This document shows, piece after piece, positions 52,003 through 62,189 of a DNA stretch of 64,000 bases. The stretch is from Mesorhizobium sp. C432A (GTDB lineage Bacteria > Pseudomonadota > Alphaproteobacteria > Rhizobiales > Rhizobiaceae): NCBI RefSeq assembly GCF_030323145.1, contig NZ_CP100470.1:5869001-5933000 (forward strand), written 5' to 3'. The notes under the pieces are model-generated. The model saw only the letters and a program-made list of their open reading frames with translations, was not told the origin of the DNA and did not search any database. Both the position numbers and the translations under genes were made by a program. The number at the start of each line of letters is the position of its first letter. Positions within the stretch are counted from its first letter, which is position 1.

Positions 52003-52197
52003 CTTGCCGCGAGACCGGAACGCTTCGTCTGGGACAGGCGGCTGGAGCGCAGCAAGGAAGAATTGTTGTCGCCCGCCCGCGCGTCGCCCACGATCTCGGA
52101 AATCGCCTTTGCCTGCGGGTTCAATTCGAGTGCGCATTTTTCGCGCGCGTTCGAGAGCCGGTACGATGTGGCCCGCGGGAGTTGCGCCAGAGGCTGA
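52003..52197 (+). pseudogene. C-terminal fragment of an AraC-family regulator
   Basis: A stretch of about 64 codons encodes only the end of an AraC DNA-binding domain: FVWDRRLERSKEELLSPA, then TISEIAFACGFNSSAHFSRA, then a degenerate tail. This is helix-turn-helix 2 and the linker of the NtrR/FeaR-like style. No sensing domain or first HTH precedes it within the 58 bp after the IclR gene. It is a truncated relic. The other 140 bp of this 339-bp gap show nothing recognisable except a weak hairpin near 51945-51968. Confidence 0.72.
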
Positions 52198-52283
52198 GGG
52201 CGGTGGTGCATTAAGGGGTGGGCCGTTTGCCGGATCTTGGAGAGCGCCGTAGCTCGCCGAAAGCCGGCATCCGGCAGCAAGTT

Positions 52284-53009
52284 CTACATATTGGCAGCGG
52301 TTGGCCGCACGATCACTTCGTTGACGTCGACGCCATCGGGTTGATCAAGCGCAAAACGGATCGCCCGTGCAATGGCGTCCGGTGTGAGCGACTTCTGCCG
52401 CCATTCTTTCAGAGCCGTGGCGACCTGAGGATCGCTGATATCGTCGCCCAGTTCGGTTGCGGTCACTCCGGGGGAGATGATCGTGGCGCGGATGTCGTCA
52501 TGCTCCTGCCGCAGCCCCTCCGTGATTGCCCAGACGGCATATTTCGTGCCGCAATAGACCGCCGCGGTGGGCAGCACGATATGCGCGCCGACCGAGGCGA
52601 CATTGACGATATGCCCATTCTTCTGGGCGACGAAGCGCGGCAGCACCGCGGCGATCCCGTTCAGCACGCCGCCGATGTTGACATTGATCATGCGAGACCA
52701 CTCATCGCGCTTCAGCGCGGCAAGCGGCGACAGCGGCATGACGCCGGCATTGTTGACCAGCACATCGATCTGCCCGAATTCGGCATGAGCGGCATCGGCA
52801 AAGGCGTCGAAATTCGCCGCGTCAGTCACGTCGAGTTCGCGCCACGCGACGCCTTTGCCTATTTCTGCGGCCAGCGCCTTGAGCCGCTCGGTGCGGCGGG
52901 CCCCGATGAACAGTCTGGCGCCGGCACCGGCAAGTTCCCGAACCGTCGCTTCGCCGATGCCGCTGGAGGCGCCGGTGATGAGTACAACCTTGTCTTTAAG
53001 TCCCGTCAT
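52284..53009 (-). CDS. Short-chain dehydrogenase/reductase
   Basis: NAD(P)-dependent SDR of 241 residues. The cofactor motif ITGASSGIGEAT is at residues 11-22, the NNAG motif in VLVNNAGVM, and the catalytic Ser-Tyr-Lys as ASVGAH and YCGTKYAVW. ATG 53009 has AAGGA upstream; a longer frame is open but would extend into the regulatory gap. It is divergent from an AraC-family gene, the common arrangement where the regulator activates the oxidoreductase. Confidence 0.9.
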   Translation of the reverse strand: MTGLKDKVVLITGASSGIGEATVRELAGAGARLFIGARRTERLKALAAEIGKGVAWRELDVTDAANFDAFADAAHAEFGQIDVLVNNAGVMPLSPLAALKRDEWSRMINVNIGGVLNGIAAVLPRFVAQKNGHIVNVASVGAHIVLPTAAVYCGTKYAVWAITEGLRQEHDDIRATIISPGVTATELGDDISDPQVATALKEWRQKSLTPDAIARAIRFALDQPDGVDVNEVIVRPTAANM

Positions 53010-53075
53010 GATCGTTCCTTTTTCGCTGCGGTGACGGGGAGATAGATGGCGCGAACCGGCAAAGGCCGGTAGCGT

Positions 53076-53107
53076 GATCGTCCAAAGAGTTTGCACGATC
53101 CTCCAAA
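53076..53107. promoter_or_regulatory. 21-bp-spaced direct repeats in SDR/AraC divergent promoter
   Basis: GATCGTCCAAA (53076-53086) and GATCCTCCAAA (53097-53107) match in 10 of 11 bases with starts exactly 21 bp apart, two helical turns. AraC-family proteins typically bind such tandem sites. They lie 49-80 bp upstream of the regulator start. Confidence 0.6.
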
Positions 53108-53156
53108 TGAACTCGAAATGCCTTGCAACATTTCGCGCCATGAAGATTTATGCGGC

Positions 53157-54053
53157 ATGGAGAAAATCAATGAACTCGCCGAGCTGATCACCCGCTTTGC
53201 GCCGAAATCTGGCATGGCCGGCACTGCGGTGCCGCGGCTGTCGCTCATTCGCGCCAACCAGCCCAGTGCACCCGTGCCTGCGGTCTACGAGGCGTCGCTT
53301 TGCATAATCGCCCAAGGATCGAAGCGCGTCTCGCTGGCCGACCAGAGCGTGGTCTATGACGCATCGAGCTACCTGCTCGTCTCGGTCGACCTGCCGCTGG
53401 TCGGGCATGTGTTGGAGGCGAGCCCGGCGGCGCCCTACCTCTGTTGCAAGATAGATTTTGATTCCACCGCGCTGGCCGAACTGCTTGTGAAAGAAGGACG
53501 TGCATCCCCCAGCAGGGATCTGCCGGTGTTAGCTGCCTATCCAAGTGACCCCGACCTGATTGATGCCGCCTGTCGGCTTGTCAGGCTGCTCGATCGCCCC
53601 GAGAGCGTCACCGTGCTGGCGCCGCTGATCGAACGCGAAATCCTTTACCGGCTCCTCACCGGACCGCACGGTGACACGCTTCGCCAGATGGCGTCGGTGG
53701 ACAGCCACCTGAACCAGGTCAGCCGCGCCATCGCCACGATCCGCAATCATTTCCAGGCACAACTGCGCATCGAAGAGATTGCGGCGGCATCAGGCATGAG
53801 CGCGTGGTCCCTTCATGCCCATTTCAAGGCGATTACGCGCATGACCCCGCTCGAATACCAGAAGCAGCTGCGCCTGCAGGAGGCGCGAAGGATTATGCTT
53901 GCCGGCGGCGCAAACGCAGGCACGGCCGGGTTCGCGGTGGGCTATGACAGCCCTTCGCAGTTCAGCCGAGAATATCGTCGCCTGTTCGGTGCGCCGCCCC
54001 GGAAAGATATTGACCGCCTTCAGGCAACACCCAGTTCGGCTGCGGCTTATTGA
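53157..54053 (+). CDS. AraC-family regulator with AraC_N (cupin-like) domain
   Basis: Regulator of 298 residues. The N-terminal domain (YEASLCIIAQGSKRVSLADQSVVYDASSYLLVSVDLPL, split here) is of the PF06719 type found next to oxidoreductase genes. The C-terminal HTH pair is RIEEIAAASGMSAWSLHAHFKAIT and AGFAVGYDSPSQFSREYRRLFG. ATG 53157 is chosen because an upstream in-frame start would lie over the direct repeats. It probably activates the divergent SDR gene. Confidence 0.9.
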   Translation: MEKINELAELITRFAPKSGMAGTAVPRLSLIRANQPSAPVPAVYEASLCIIAQGSKRVSLADQSVVYDASSYLLVSVDLPLVGHVLEASPAAPYLCCKIDFDSTALAELLVKEGRASPSRDLPVLAAYPSDPDLIDAACRLVRLLDRPESVTVLAPLIEREILYRLLTGPHGDTLRQMASVDSHLNQVSRAIATIRNHFQAQLRIEEIAAASGMSAWSLHAHFKAITRMTPLEYQKQLRLQEARRIMLAGGANAGTAGFAVGYDSPSQFSREYRRLFGAPPRKDIDRLQATPSSAAAY

Positions 54054-54123
54054 GTTTTCCGAGCGGCATGCGCCAGCCATGGCTGGTCAGGAGCCAGCCG
54101 CCTCCAGGTGGCGAAGCGTCCGA

Positions 54124-55143
54124 TCATGCTCGGTAGAACTCCCGGTACCATTCGACAAAGCGCGGAACCCCTATTTCGATCGGGATTTTGGGCTTGAAGC
54201 CGGTCGCCTCCTCGAGCGAGCTGACATTGGCGAAAGTTGCCGGAACGTCGCCTGGCTGAAGTGGCCTGAGGTTGCGGTTTGCCTTGCGTCCCAGCGCGTC
54301 TTCGAGCACCTCGATCAATCGGTTCAGTTGAACGGGCGAATTGCCGCCGATGTTGTGAATCCTGAACGGGGCGTTGCTGGTCGCTGGGTCTGGCGCGACA
54401 CTTTTCCACTCAGGATTGGGTGTCGCGGGTTGCTGCATGACGCGGATAATACCTTCGACAATGTCGTCGATATAGGTGAAATCCCGCTGCATGTTGCCAT
54501 AGTTGAAGACCTCGATCGGCTCGCCGGCGAGGATAGCCTTGGCGAAGATGAACAGCGCCATGTCCGGCCGCCCCCACGGACCATAGACGGTGAAAAAACG
54601 CAGCCCGGTGGTCGGCAGTCCAAACAGATGGCTGTATGTGTGCGCCATCAGCTCGTTCGCCTTCTTGCTTGCGGCGTAAAGGCTGAGCGGATGGTCCGCC
54701 GGATCGTGCACGGAAAACGGCATGCGGGTGCTGCCGCCATAAATCGAACTCGACGATGCATAGACCAGATGGCCGACGGACGCCTGCCGGCATCCTTCCA
54801 GGATGTTGACAAAGCCGCTGAGGTTGCTTTCCACATAGGCGTGCGGATTGCTGATCGAATAGCGTACGCCGGCTTGCGCCGCGAGATTGACGACAACCTC
54901 CGGCGCGGCCGAAAGGAAGAGCTCCGAAATACGGTCCCGCTCCGTGAGATCGGCATGCTCGAAACAAAAATTCGAAAACGCTTTCAGCCGCTCGAGACGA
55001 GCCTGCTTCAGGCTGACGTCATAATACTTGTTCATGGAGTCGAGGCCGATAACCTGGCCTCCTTCGGCAAGCAGCCTCAGGCAAAGATGAAACCCTATGA
55101 ACCCGGCTGCGCCGGTGATCAGTATCGGCCTGCTTGATGTCAC
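54124..55143 (-). CDS. lpsL: UDP-glucuronate 4-epimerase (NAD-dependent, LpsL type)
   Basis: Interconverts UDP-glucuronate and UDP-galacturonate for surface polysaccharide, 339 residues. It is an extended SDR with GAAGFIG at 11-17, a catalytic serine in [10 protein letters not shown], and Tyr156 and Lys160 in [28 protein letters not shown] is characteristic of this epimerase group. The start is GTG with AGGA nine bases upstream. It lies downstream of the UDP-sugar dehydrogenase in the same direction. Confidence 0.87.
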   Translation of the reverse strand: MTSSRPILITGAAGFIGFHLCLRLLAEGGQVIGLDSMNKYYDVSLKQARLERLKAFSNFCFEHADLTERDRISELFLSAAPEVVVNLAAQAGVRYSISNPHAYVESNLSGFVNILEGCRQASVGHLVYASSSSIYGGSTRMPFSVHDPADHPLSLYAASKKANELMAHTYSHLFGLPTTGLRFFTVYGPWGRPDMALFIFAKAILAGEPIEVFNYGNMQRDFTYIDDIVEGIIRVMQQPATPNPEWKSVAPDPATSNAPFRIHNIGGNSPVQLNRLIEVLEDALGRKANRNLRPLQPGDVPATFANVSSLEEATGFKPKIPIEIGVPRFVEWYREFYRA

Positions 55144-55174
55144 TGCATATCCTAGCGTTAATTTCAGGCGAGCT

Positions 55175-56454
55175 TTACAAGCTCCAGTATTTTATGTTGT
55201 CGGGAACTTCATTGGGCTTGATGGCCGACTTGACATCGAACAGTGTCCCCCCGGCCTGATCATTTGAAAAAGACGCGCTCTTTCGTTGGTGAGATATTGC
55301 CTGTGAGGCACCGCCAGAACAAGCGCCTGCAAATCGTTTATCTCATCGAGCGGCAGGATTGTTTCGCCGTGATCACGCCGAGCGGTTTCGACATCGGCAA
55401 GGGGATCATGGACTTTGGGGACAATTCCGAACTGCCTTAGTTCCTTGACCATGTCGAAAACGCGGCTGTTGCGCAAATCCGGCACGTCCTCCTTGAATGT
55501 CAGCCCGAGAATGCCGACAGAAGCCCCTTTGACGGGCGTGTCAGAACCAATCAGCCGTTTGACAACCTGCTGGGCGACGAAGGCCCCCATGCCGTCATTG
55601 ATGCGACGTCCGGCGAGGATGATCTGCGGATGGTAACCTTCGGCCTCGGCCTTGGCGGTCAAATAATATGGATCGACGCTGATGCAGTGGCCGCCGACGA
55701 ACCCCGGTTTGAAGGGAAGGAAGTTCCATTTCGTCGACGCAGCATCAAGAACATCCTGCGTCCGGATATCGAGCCGCTCGAAGATCATTGCCAGTTCGTT
55801 CATCAGCGCGATGTTCAGATCGCGCTGGGTGTTCTCGATAACCTTCGCTGCCTCGGCCACCTTGATCGACGGGGCGCGGTAGACGCCGGCATCGATGATA
55901 CGGCCATAAACGTTCGCGACGCGCTCCAGCGTCTCGTTATTCTCGCCGGAGACGACTTTGACGATCTTTTGCAGCGAGTGTTCCCGATCGCCGGGGTTGG
56001 CGCGTTCGGGCGAATAGCCGAGGGCAAAGTCGCGGGGATGTCGCAGGCCGGAAACCTGCTCGATGATCGGCCCACAGAAATCTTCGGTCACACCTGGATA
56101 GACTGTCGACTCAAAAACGACGACGGCGCCTTTGCTCACCGCCTCGCCGACGAGTTCGGACGCCAGTTTCAAAGAAGCTAGATCGGGAGCGCGATTTGCG
56201 TCGATAGGGGTTGGCACGGCGACGATGAAGAAAGTAGCGCCTTTCAACATCTCCCGGTCGGTGGTCAGCCCTATCGAGGTCTCCTTGAGCGCCGTTGCGT
56301 CAACTTCCCCCGTACGATCGACGCCGCCACGCAATTCCCCGATCCGACGCTCGCTGATGTCAAAAGCTATGGTGCCGGGGAAAACCTTCCCAAAGGCAAT
56401 GGCTACCGGCAGGCCGACATAACCCAGGCCGATAACTGCAATGCGTTCGGACAT
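55175..56454 (-). CDS. UDP-sugar 6-dehydrogenase (TviB/WbpA-like), 3' end frameshifted
   Basis: Oxidises the C6 of a UDP-sugar to a uronic acid. GLGYVGLP is at 9-16, [12 protein letters not shown] follows, and the catalytic Cys257 is in [29 protein letters not shown] resembles UDP-N-acetylhexosamine dehydrogenases more than UDP-glucose ones. The uninterrupted frame stops at 55192 with an abnormal tail after RPGG. Shifting frame at the six-G run (plus 55242-55247) restores a normal C-terminus beginning [15 protein letters not shown] and ending at TAA 55175-55177. One G appears to be missing. The loss affects only about the last 23 residues, and a sequencing error is possible. Confidence 0.8.
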
Positions 56455-56920
56455 CCGTGGGGTTCCTCGAGCCACCTGTTGAGCCGACGTGCTTGTATGG
56501 CAGGCTGTTGGCCAATTCAACGATGCTCTATCGCGAAGAGGAATGTCTCACGCAAATAGGCGTCACCGTTTTTTTCATGTTGCCATCCGCCGATGTCATC
56601 GATGTTGTGGATAAAATCCAGCAGGATCGGGTTTCGAGCCACTCTCTGCTGCGGATTGGGGTGAACCGTCAGGTTCTGCCGGCCATCTACGCAGCGGCGG
56701 CCCTGACGACAGGGCTGATATTCTCTGCTGCCAATCCATAGGTCACTATCGGCCTCAATCGTGCCTTCTGATCAAACCAAATGCCCGGATCGGAATTCGC
56801 ATCGGCACCGAGCGGATCTGCGAAATTTCAGTTTGGTCCTTGTGCATTGGCTGCGGACACGTCGTATCCTGCGTGTGGCGACCGATATCTGGTCGATCAG
56901 CATTTGCCTGGGAGCAGAAA
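56455..56920. other. 466-bp divergent intergenic region, no gene identified
   Basis: Lies between the UDP-sugar dehydrogenase and the UDP-glucuronate decarboxylase. A 94-codon open frame on the plus strand (56457-56741) has no recognisable motif and begins in the dehydrogenase promoter; I do not call it. Base composition is visibly less GC-rich than in flanking genes. It presumably holds both promoters; no clear sites are seen. Confidence 0.5.
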
Positions 56921-57898
56921 TTGGCCAGACTCTATGACAGCCGCAGACGCATTCTCGTTACCGGGGGCGCAGGGTTTATCGGCTCGCATCTTATTGACCG
57001 CCTGTTGGAACGAGGCGACGAAATCTTGTGTGTCGACAACCTTTTCACCGGATCAAAGCGCAATATCGACCATTTGGCCAAGCATCCCCGCTTCGAATTC
57101 ATGCGCCATGACGTGACCTTTCCGCTCTACGTCGAAGTCGATGAGATTTACAACCTGGCGTGTCCGGCCTCGCCTGTTCACTACCAGTACGACCCGGTTC
57201 AGACGATCAAGACCGCCGTGCACGGCGCCATCAATGTTCTTGGATTGGCAAAGCGGCTGAAATGCAAAGTCTTTCAGGCCTCCACCAGTGAGGTCTATGG
57301 TGACGCGTCTGTGCATCCGCAGCCCGAGAGTTACTGGGGCAATGTAAACCCGATCGGGCCGCGCTCATGCTACGATGAAGGCAAACGCTGCGCCGAAACG
57401 CTGTTCTTCGACTATCACCGACAACATGGCTTGTGGGTCAAGGTCGCGCGGATTTTCAATACGTTCGGGCCGCGCATGCACCCGGCAGACGGCAGGGTTG
57501 TCTCAAATTTCATCGTGCAGGCGCTTCGTGGTGAACCGATAACCATTTTCGGCGACGGCTCACAGACAAGGTCGTTTTGCTACGTCGACGACCTGGTGAG
57601 CGGCATGCTGCGCCTCATGGATACGGGGCCGGAGGTGACCGGTCCAGTAAACATCGGCAATCCAAGGGAAGTAACGATCAGGCGCTTGGCCGAACTGACG
57701 ACGCAGATGACCGGATCAGGTTCGGATATAATTTACCGCGATCTTCCGCAAGACGATCCGCGGCACCGCCAGCCCGATATCACCCTTGCCAAAAGGCTTG
57801 TCGGCTGGGAGCCGACGGTGACTTTAGAAGCCGGGCTGCAACAGACGATCGACTATTTCAAAGCCCTGCTGCCGAAGGTTTCCACAAACTCGCCTTGA
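56921..57898 (+). CDS. UDP-glucuronate decarboxylase (UDP-xylose synthase)
   Basis: Converts UDP-glucuronate to UDP-xylose, 325 residues. It has GGAGFIG at 15-21, the family block [19 protein letters not shown], and the catalytic pair Tyr151 and Lys155 in [11 protein letters not shown], the form typical of [23 protein letters not shown] is also diagnostic. A TTG start at 56921 with GGGAG seven bases upstream gives the normal N-terminus [16 protein letters not shown]; the frame is open further upstream without homology. With the dehydrogenase and epimerase it makes a UDP-uronate/pentose module. Confidence 0.88.
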   Translation: MARLYDSRRRILVTGGAGFIGSHLIDRLLERGDEILCVDNLFTGSKRNIDHLAKHPRFEFMRHDVTFPLYVEVDEIYNLACPASPVHYQYDPVQTIKTAVHGAINVLGLAKRLKCKVFQASTSEVYGDASVHPQPESYWGNVNPIGPRSCYDEGKRCAETLFFDYHRQHGLWVKVARIFNTFGPRMHPADGRVVSNFIVQALRGEPITIFGDGSQTRSFCYVDDLVSGMLRLMDTGPEVTGPVNIGNPREVTIRRLAELTTQMTGSGSDIIYRDLPQDDPRHRQPDITLAKRLVGWEPTVTLEAGLQQTIDYFKALLPKVSTNSP

Positions 57899-57997
57899 CC
57901 CGGCACCGCAGTGCAACCGTCAAGTCTGACCGATCACCGTCGTGGTAGCGACGCCTTTTGCAGTCGACTCCGGTAGGCTTGAAGTTTTTCGAATTCT

Positions 57998-58023
57998 AAT
58001 TATTTTAAGCTTGAAATTATTTT
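57998..58023. promoter_or_regulatory. AT-rich tandem AATTATTTT upstream of the FadJ-like gene
   Basis: AATTATTTT occurs at 57998-58006 and 58015-58023 in a short AT-rich stretch, unusual in this GC-rich window, about 100 bp before the FadJ-like start. It may be an UP-element-like promoter region or a binding site; no function is assigned. Confidence 0.35.
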
Positions 58024-58122
58024 GAAGATCCATGGCGCTTCATCCGTCCGAGCCGGGACACCGGCATTTGGCGGAGAGCAGAAGGAGGAGGAAGATTTGC
58101 CGTTGTTCCGGATTAAAACTCC

Positions 58123-60084
58123 ATGAACACAGCACGATTTTCCGAGAGTGTCACAGGCAAGATCGTCGATGGCGTTCTCATCGTCACGATCGAAAATCCG
58201 CCGGTCAACGCGCTGTCCCTCCATGTCAGGGCCGGACTGATGGCTGCGCTTGGGCGTGCGGCGTCGGATGAAGTGTCTGCCGTGGTGCTGACCGCCATTG
58301 GGCGCACCTTCATCGGTGGCGCCGATATCAAGGAATTCGGCAAGCCCGCTATCGGGCCCACACTGCCTGACGTGATCGAAGCGATGGAGAGCTTCGCCAA
58401 ACCGATCGTCGCGGCAGTAGGCGGCGCGGCGCTCGGCGGCGGCTGCGAGATTGCGCTGGCCTGCCACTACCGGGTGGCCAGCAAGGCGGCCAGCTTCGGC
58501 CTGCCCGAGGTCAAGCTCGGGTTAGTGCCCGGGGCCGGCGGAACCCAACGCCTGCCCCGCCTCATCGGCACGGTCGCCGCAATTGACCTGATCGGCACGG
58601 GTCGGCCCGCAAATGCCGACGAAGCTCTCGCTCTCGGTCTGATCGATACCATTGCGGACGATCTTCCCGAAGGCGCGCTCGATGTCGCCCGCCGTCTCGT
58701 TGGCCAACCGCTGCGGCGCACGGGTGCGCTTTCCGTCCCGCGCTCGCAACCTGAGGCCGACGCGGCAGCCGCAAGAAAGGTGCTTTCCCGCAGCCGTGGA
58801 CAGATCGCGCCTGCAGAGGCCGTGAGACTGGTCCGGGCCGCGTCCACGGCCAGACTTGAGGACGGTCTTGTGCACGAACGCGCGACCTTCCTGCGCCTCC
58901 GGGATTCTCGCGAGGCGGCAGCGTTGCGCCACGTCTTCTTTGCCGAGAGGCAAGCCAGCAAAGTCGACAGGCTGGAGGGTATCACGCCTCGCAAGGTCGA
59001 GACCGTCGGTATCGTCGGAACCGGCCTGATGGGTGCAGGCATCGCGGTCTCGGCCTTGAATGCCGGCTATGGCGTAATCGGCGTCGAGCAGACGGACGAC
59101 GCCGCGGCAAAAGGATACGCGCGTATCGCCGGCCTTCTCGACAAGTCAGTCCAATCCGGCCGTCTCACCGATCATGCGCGCAGGGAGGCGCTGAGCCGGT
59201 TTGAAGCGGCCAGCGAAGCCGACAGGCTGGCGCAGGCCGATCTGGTCATCGAGGCGGTGTTCGACGATCTCGCGGTAAAAACCGAACTCTTCCGGAAGCT
59301 CGAACGTATCGTCCGCCCGGACGCCATCCTTGCGACCAACACCAGCTACCTCAACCCCGACGAGATCGCCTCGGCAACCGCCCGGCCCGAACGGATCGTC
59401 GGCCTGCATTTTTTCTCCCCGGCCAACGTCATGCGGCTAACCGAAGTGGTGGATTGCGCGGCGACGGCGCCCGATGTGCTCGCCTCGGCGATCGCCTTCG
59501 TCAGGAAGCTCGGCAAGCTGCCTGTCGTGTGCGGCGTTACCGAGGGTTTCATCGGCAACCGCATCTATTCCGCCTACCGCCGCGAGGCGGAGTTCATGGT
59601 GGAGGATGGCGCAGCACCCGATGAGGTGGATGCCGCGCTGGAGGCCTGGGGCTTCCCGATGGGGATCTTCGCGGTCAACGATATGGCTGGGCTGGAGATA
59701 GCCTGGGCGCGGCGCAAGCGACAGGCGGCGATGCGCGATCCGCAAGCACGTTATGTCGAAATCGCCGACCGGCTGTGCGAGGCCGGCCGCTTCGGCCGCA
59801 AGACCGGGCGCGGCTGGTACGATTATTCGGACGGCGAACGCAGGAGCGACCCGCAAGTAACGGCGCTGATCGAGGCCGTGCGAGCGGCCAAGGACATCGT
59901 GCCGCGCCGCTTTTCGCCCGATGAGATCGTCACGCGCTTGCTGGCGGCAATGGCCGAAGAGGGCAAGGCCTTGCTTGCCGAAGGCATCGCGGCGCGTGCC
60001 TCCGACATCGATCTGGTGATGATCAACGGCTATGGCTTCCCGGCCCACAAGGGCGGGCCGATGTTCCACGCCGGAGACATCTGA
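58123..60084 (+). CDS. FadJ-like enoyl-CoA hydratase / 3-hydroxyacyl-CoA dehydrogenase, short C-terminus
   Basis: Bifunctional beta-oxidation enzyme, 653 residues. The N-terminal crotonase domain has the two catalytic glutamates in LGGGCEIALACHYRVA and GLPEVKLGLVPGAGGTQRLP. The NAD-binding domain has VGIVGTGLMGAG, and the C-terminal domain includes LHFFSPANVMRL and TEGFIGNRIYS. The protein stops at GYGFPAHKGGPMFHAGDI, where homologues continue for about 45-50 residues with a helix that packs the second dehydrogenase repeat. The stop is eight bases from the convergent class V gene, so the end may have been lost by rearrangement. Confidence 0.88.
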   Translation: MNTARFSESVTGKIVDGVLIVTIENPPVNALSLHVRAGLMAALGRAASDEVSAVVLTAIGRTFIGGADIKEFGKPAIGPTLPDVIEAMESFAKPIVAAVGGAALGGGCEIALACHYRVASKAASFGLPEVKLGLVPGAGGTQRLPRLIGTVAAIDLIGTGRPANADEALALGLIDTIADDLPEGALDVARRLVGQPLRRTGALSVPRSQPEADAAAARKVLSRSRGQIAPAEAVRLVRAASTARLEDGLVHERATFLRLRDSREAAALRHVFFAERQASKVDRLEGITPRKVETVGIVGTGLMGAGIAVSALNAGYGVIGVEQTDDAAAKGYARIAGLLDKSVQSGRLTDHARREALSRFEAASEADRLAQADLVIEAVFDDLAVKTELFRKLERIVRPDAILATNTSYLNPDEIASATARPERIVGLHFFSPANVMRLTEVVDCAATAPDVLASAIAFVRKLGKLPVVCGVTEGFIGNRIYSAYRREAEFMVEDGAAPDEVDAALEAWGFPMGIFAVNDMAGLEIAWARRKRQAAMRDPQARYVEIADRLCEAGRFGRKTGRGWYDYSDGERRSDPQVTALIEAVRAAKDIVPRRFSPDEIVTRLLAAMAEEGKALLAEGIAARASDIDLVMINGYGFPAHKGGPMFHAGDI

Positions 60085-60092
60085 CGGACAAG

Positions 60093-61364
60093 CTACGACA
60101 GCTTGGCTACGACGGCGCGCAACGCCTGGCCGAAACGCCTGACCTCGTCGACCGTGTTGTAATGGACCAGCGAGGCGCGGATGGCGCCGCTGTCCATCGA
60201 CAGGTTGAGACGCTTCATCAACCGGGGCGCATACATATGGCCGTCGCGGATGCCGATCTGCATCTCAGCCATTTCCTCGACGATCCGCTGCGGCGACAGC
60301 TTGCCGATGTTGAAGCAGAAGGTCGGCACGCGCTCCTTGATGCGGGTCTCTTCCGAAACCCCGTAAATGGTCGCGCCGCAAGCTTTGAGCACCGCGAGCA
60401 TCTCACGCGCCAGGAGCACTTCGTAGTCGCGGATAGCGCCCATGCCGGCAACGATGTTGTCGCGCCGCGAGCGGTTGTTGGAGGGCGCCAGATTGCGGCC
60501 GATCAGTTCCAGGTACTGCACCGCGGCATCCATGCCTGAGACGTTCTCGTAGATGAAGGTGCCGGCCTCGACCTTGTAAGGCGGCTCGTCGGGGATGAAA
60601 TCCTCGCGGAAGGTCGGTAGCCGCTTCAGCGTTTCGAAGCGGCCCCACAGAAAGCCCATATGCGGCGAGAAATTCTTGTAGCCGGAGCAGACGAGATAGT
60701 CGCAGTCCCAGGCCTGCACGTCGATCAGCCCGTGCGGTCCGTAATGCACGCAGTCAAGGAACACTTCGGCGCCAGCCGCATGCGCGATCGCGGCCACCGA
60801 AGCGACGTCGACGATCGAGCCGATCGAATGCGCGGTCACCGTGCAGGCGACGAGACGGGTGCGATCGGAAACCAGCGGCTTGAGGTCGTCGACATGCAGG
60901 TTGCCGTCCTCGCGCATGCGCCACCATTTGAACTTGGCTCCGGCGGGCTCCAGCGCCAGCCACGTGGCGATGTTGGCGTCGTGGTCCATATCGGTGATGA
61001 CGATCTCGTCGCGCTCTGTGTCCTTGGCCAGCATCTGGCCGATGCCGAGGCTGACCAGGCGAATGAACGAGGTGGCGTTCATGCCGAAGCAGATTTCCGA
61101 CGGACTGTAGGCGTTGATCAGCAAGGCCACGCTCTCGCGCGCATTGGCGACCGTTTGGTCGACCGCGACGCTGCGGCCGTAACGTCCGCCGCGCTGCACA
61201 TTGTGCGAGACCAGGTGGTTGGTCACCGCGTCGAGCACGCTCTGCGGGATCTGCGCGCCGGCGGCGTTGTCCATGAAGATGAAATCACCGGCGCGCTGCA
61301 AGGCCGGAAACATGGCGCGGATGGTGTCGACCGGAAAGCCGCCGGCGGCTTGGTAATTGCTCAA
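60093..61364 (-). CDS. Class V aminotransferase, cysteine desulfurase-like (VC1184/TIGR01976 type)
   Basis: PLP enzyme of fold type I, 423 residues. [18 protein letters not shown] opens the family pattern, [17 protein letters not shown] carries the ring-binding aspartate, and [16 protein letters not shown] places the Schiff-base lysine at Lys230. The active-site cysteine loop of IscS/SufS is not evident, so true desulfurase activity is doubtful. It follows an amino-acid ABC permease in the same direction and may act on the imported amino acid or amine. Confidence 0.82.
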   Translation of the reverse strand: MSNYQAAGGFPVDTIRAMFPALQRAGDFIFMDNAAGAQIPQSVLDAVTNHLVSHNVQRGGRYGRSVAVDQTVANARESVALLINAYSPSEICFGMNATSFIRLVSLGIGQMLAKDTERDEIVITDMDHDANIATWLALEPAGAKFKWWRMREDGNLHVDDLKPLVSDRTRLVACTVTAHSIGSIVDVASVAAIAHAAGAEVFLDCVHYGPHGLIDVQAWDCDYLVCSGYKNFSPHMGFLWGRFETLKRLPTFREDFIPDEPPYKVEAGTFIYENVSGMDAAVQYLELIGRNLAPSNNRSRRDNIVAGMGAIRDYEVLLAREMLAVLKACGATIYGVSEETRIKERVPTFCFNIGKLSPQRIVEEMAEMQIGIRDGHMYAPRLMKRLNLSMDSGAIRASLVHYNTVDEVRRFGQALRAVVAKLS

Positions 61365-61409
61365 CTGTATCTCCTGCGAATGGCTTGGGAAGCGGGACGG
61401 TTGATGAGG

Positions 61410-62084
61410 TCAGCGCGTCTTCTCGGTCTTGAAGCGGTCTTCGAGCAGGCTGACGAGGCGGACCATCGGCCAGAGGAAGATGAGATAGACCAAAGCGGCG
61501 CCGATCAGCGGCGAGGGATTGGCATAGAGCGACTGCGCGTTGGTCGCTTCCTTCAACAGTTCAGGCAGCGCAACGGTGGAAGCGAGCGACGTGTCCTTGA
61601 ACATCGAGACGCAATTGCTGGTCATCGGCGGGATGACGACGCGGATCGCCTGCGGCAGCACCACCTTGCGCAAGGTCAAAAGGAAAGGCAGGCCGAGCGC
61701 CTGTGCTGCCTCGAATTGGCCTTTCGGAATGCTCTCAATGCCGGAGCGGAACACTTCTGCTGAATAGGCCGACATGATGATGGCGAACGCCGTCACGGCG
61801 GAGGCCCAGGACGACAGACGGATGCCGAGGAAGGGCAGCGCATAATAGATCAGGATCAGCACCACCAGCACCGGCAGGGCGCGGAAGATGTCGGTGTAGC
61901 CGACCGCCAGCCAGCGCAGCGGCTTCGGCGCATAGAGCCGCAACAGGCTGATCCCCAGGCCGATGGGAATGCCGATGCCGATACTCAAAATGCCGAGCAG
62001 CAGCGTGTTCAGGAAGCCACGCAACAGCGCCGGCAGGCTGGACATGATCACGTCAGGATTGAAGAAGGTGTCGATTAGCGACAT
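61410..62084 (-). CDS. Amino-acid ABC transporter permease
   Basis: PAAT-family permease of 224 residues. FRALPVLVVLILIYYALPF and the EAA-loop region EAAQALGLPFLLTLRKVVLP are both typical. It is probably a homodimer, since only one permease gene is present here. It is separated from the binding protein by 150 bp containing a strong hairpin. No ATPase gene for this transporter lies within the window. Confidence 0.9.
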   Translation of the reverse strand: MSLIDTFFNPDVIMSSLPALLRGFLNTLLLGILSIGIGIPIGLGISLLRLYAPKPLRWLAVGYTDIFRALPVLVVLILIYYALPFLGIRLSSWASAVTAFAIIMSAYSAEVFRSGIESIPKGQFEAAQALGLPFLLTLRKVVLPQAIRVVIPPMTSNCVSMFKDTSLASTVALPELLKEATNAQSLYANPSPLIGAALVYLIFLWPMVRLVSLLEDRFKTEKTR

Positions 62085-62189
62085 GGGAGCGTTCCCGAAC
62101 CCCAGAGCAAAGGATGCTCAAGTTAAAACCAATCGACCTTGCCTCCCATGAGGCTATCCGTGCGGCAGCAGGCGCCGGAGCGTGAAATG

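Noticed and set aside
56457..56741. 94-codon plus-strand frame in the long divergent gap
   Set aside because: No motif, no good ribosome binding site, and it starts within the dehydrogenase promoter region.
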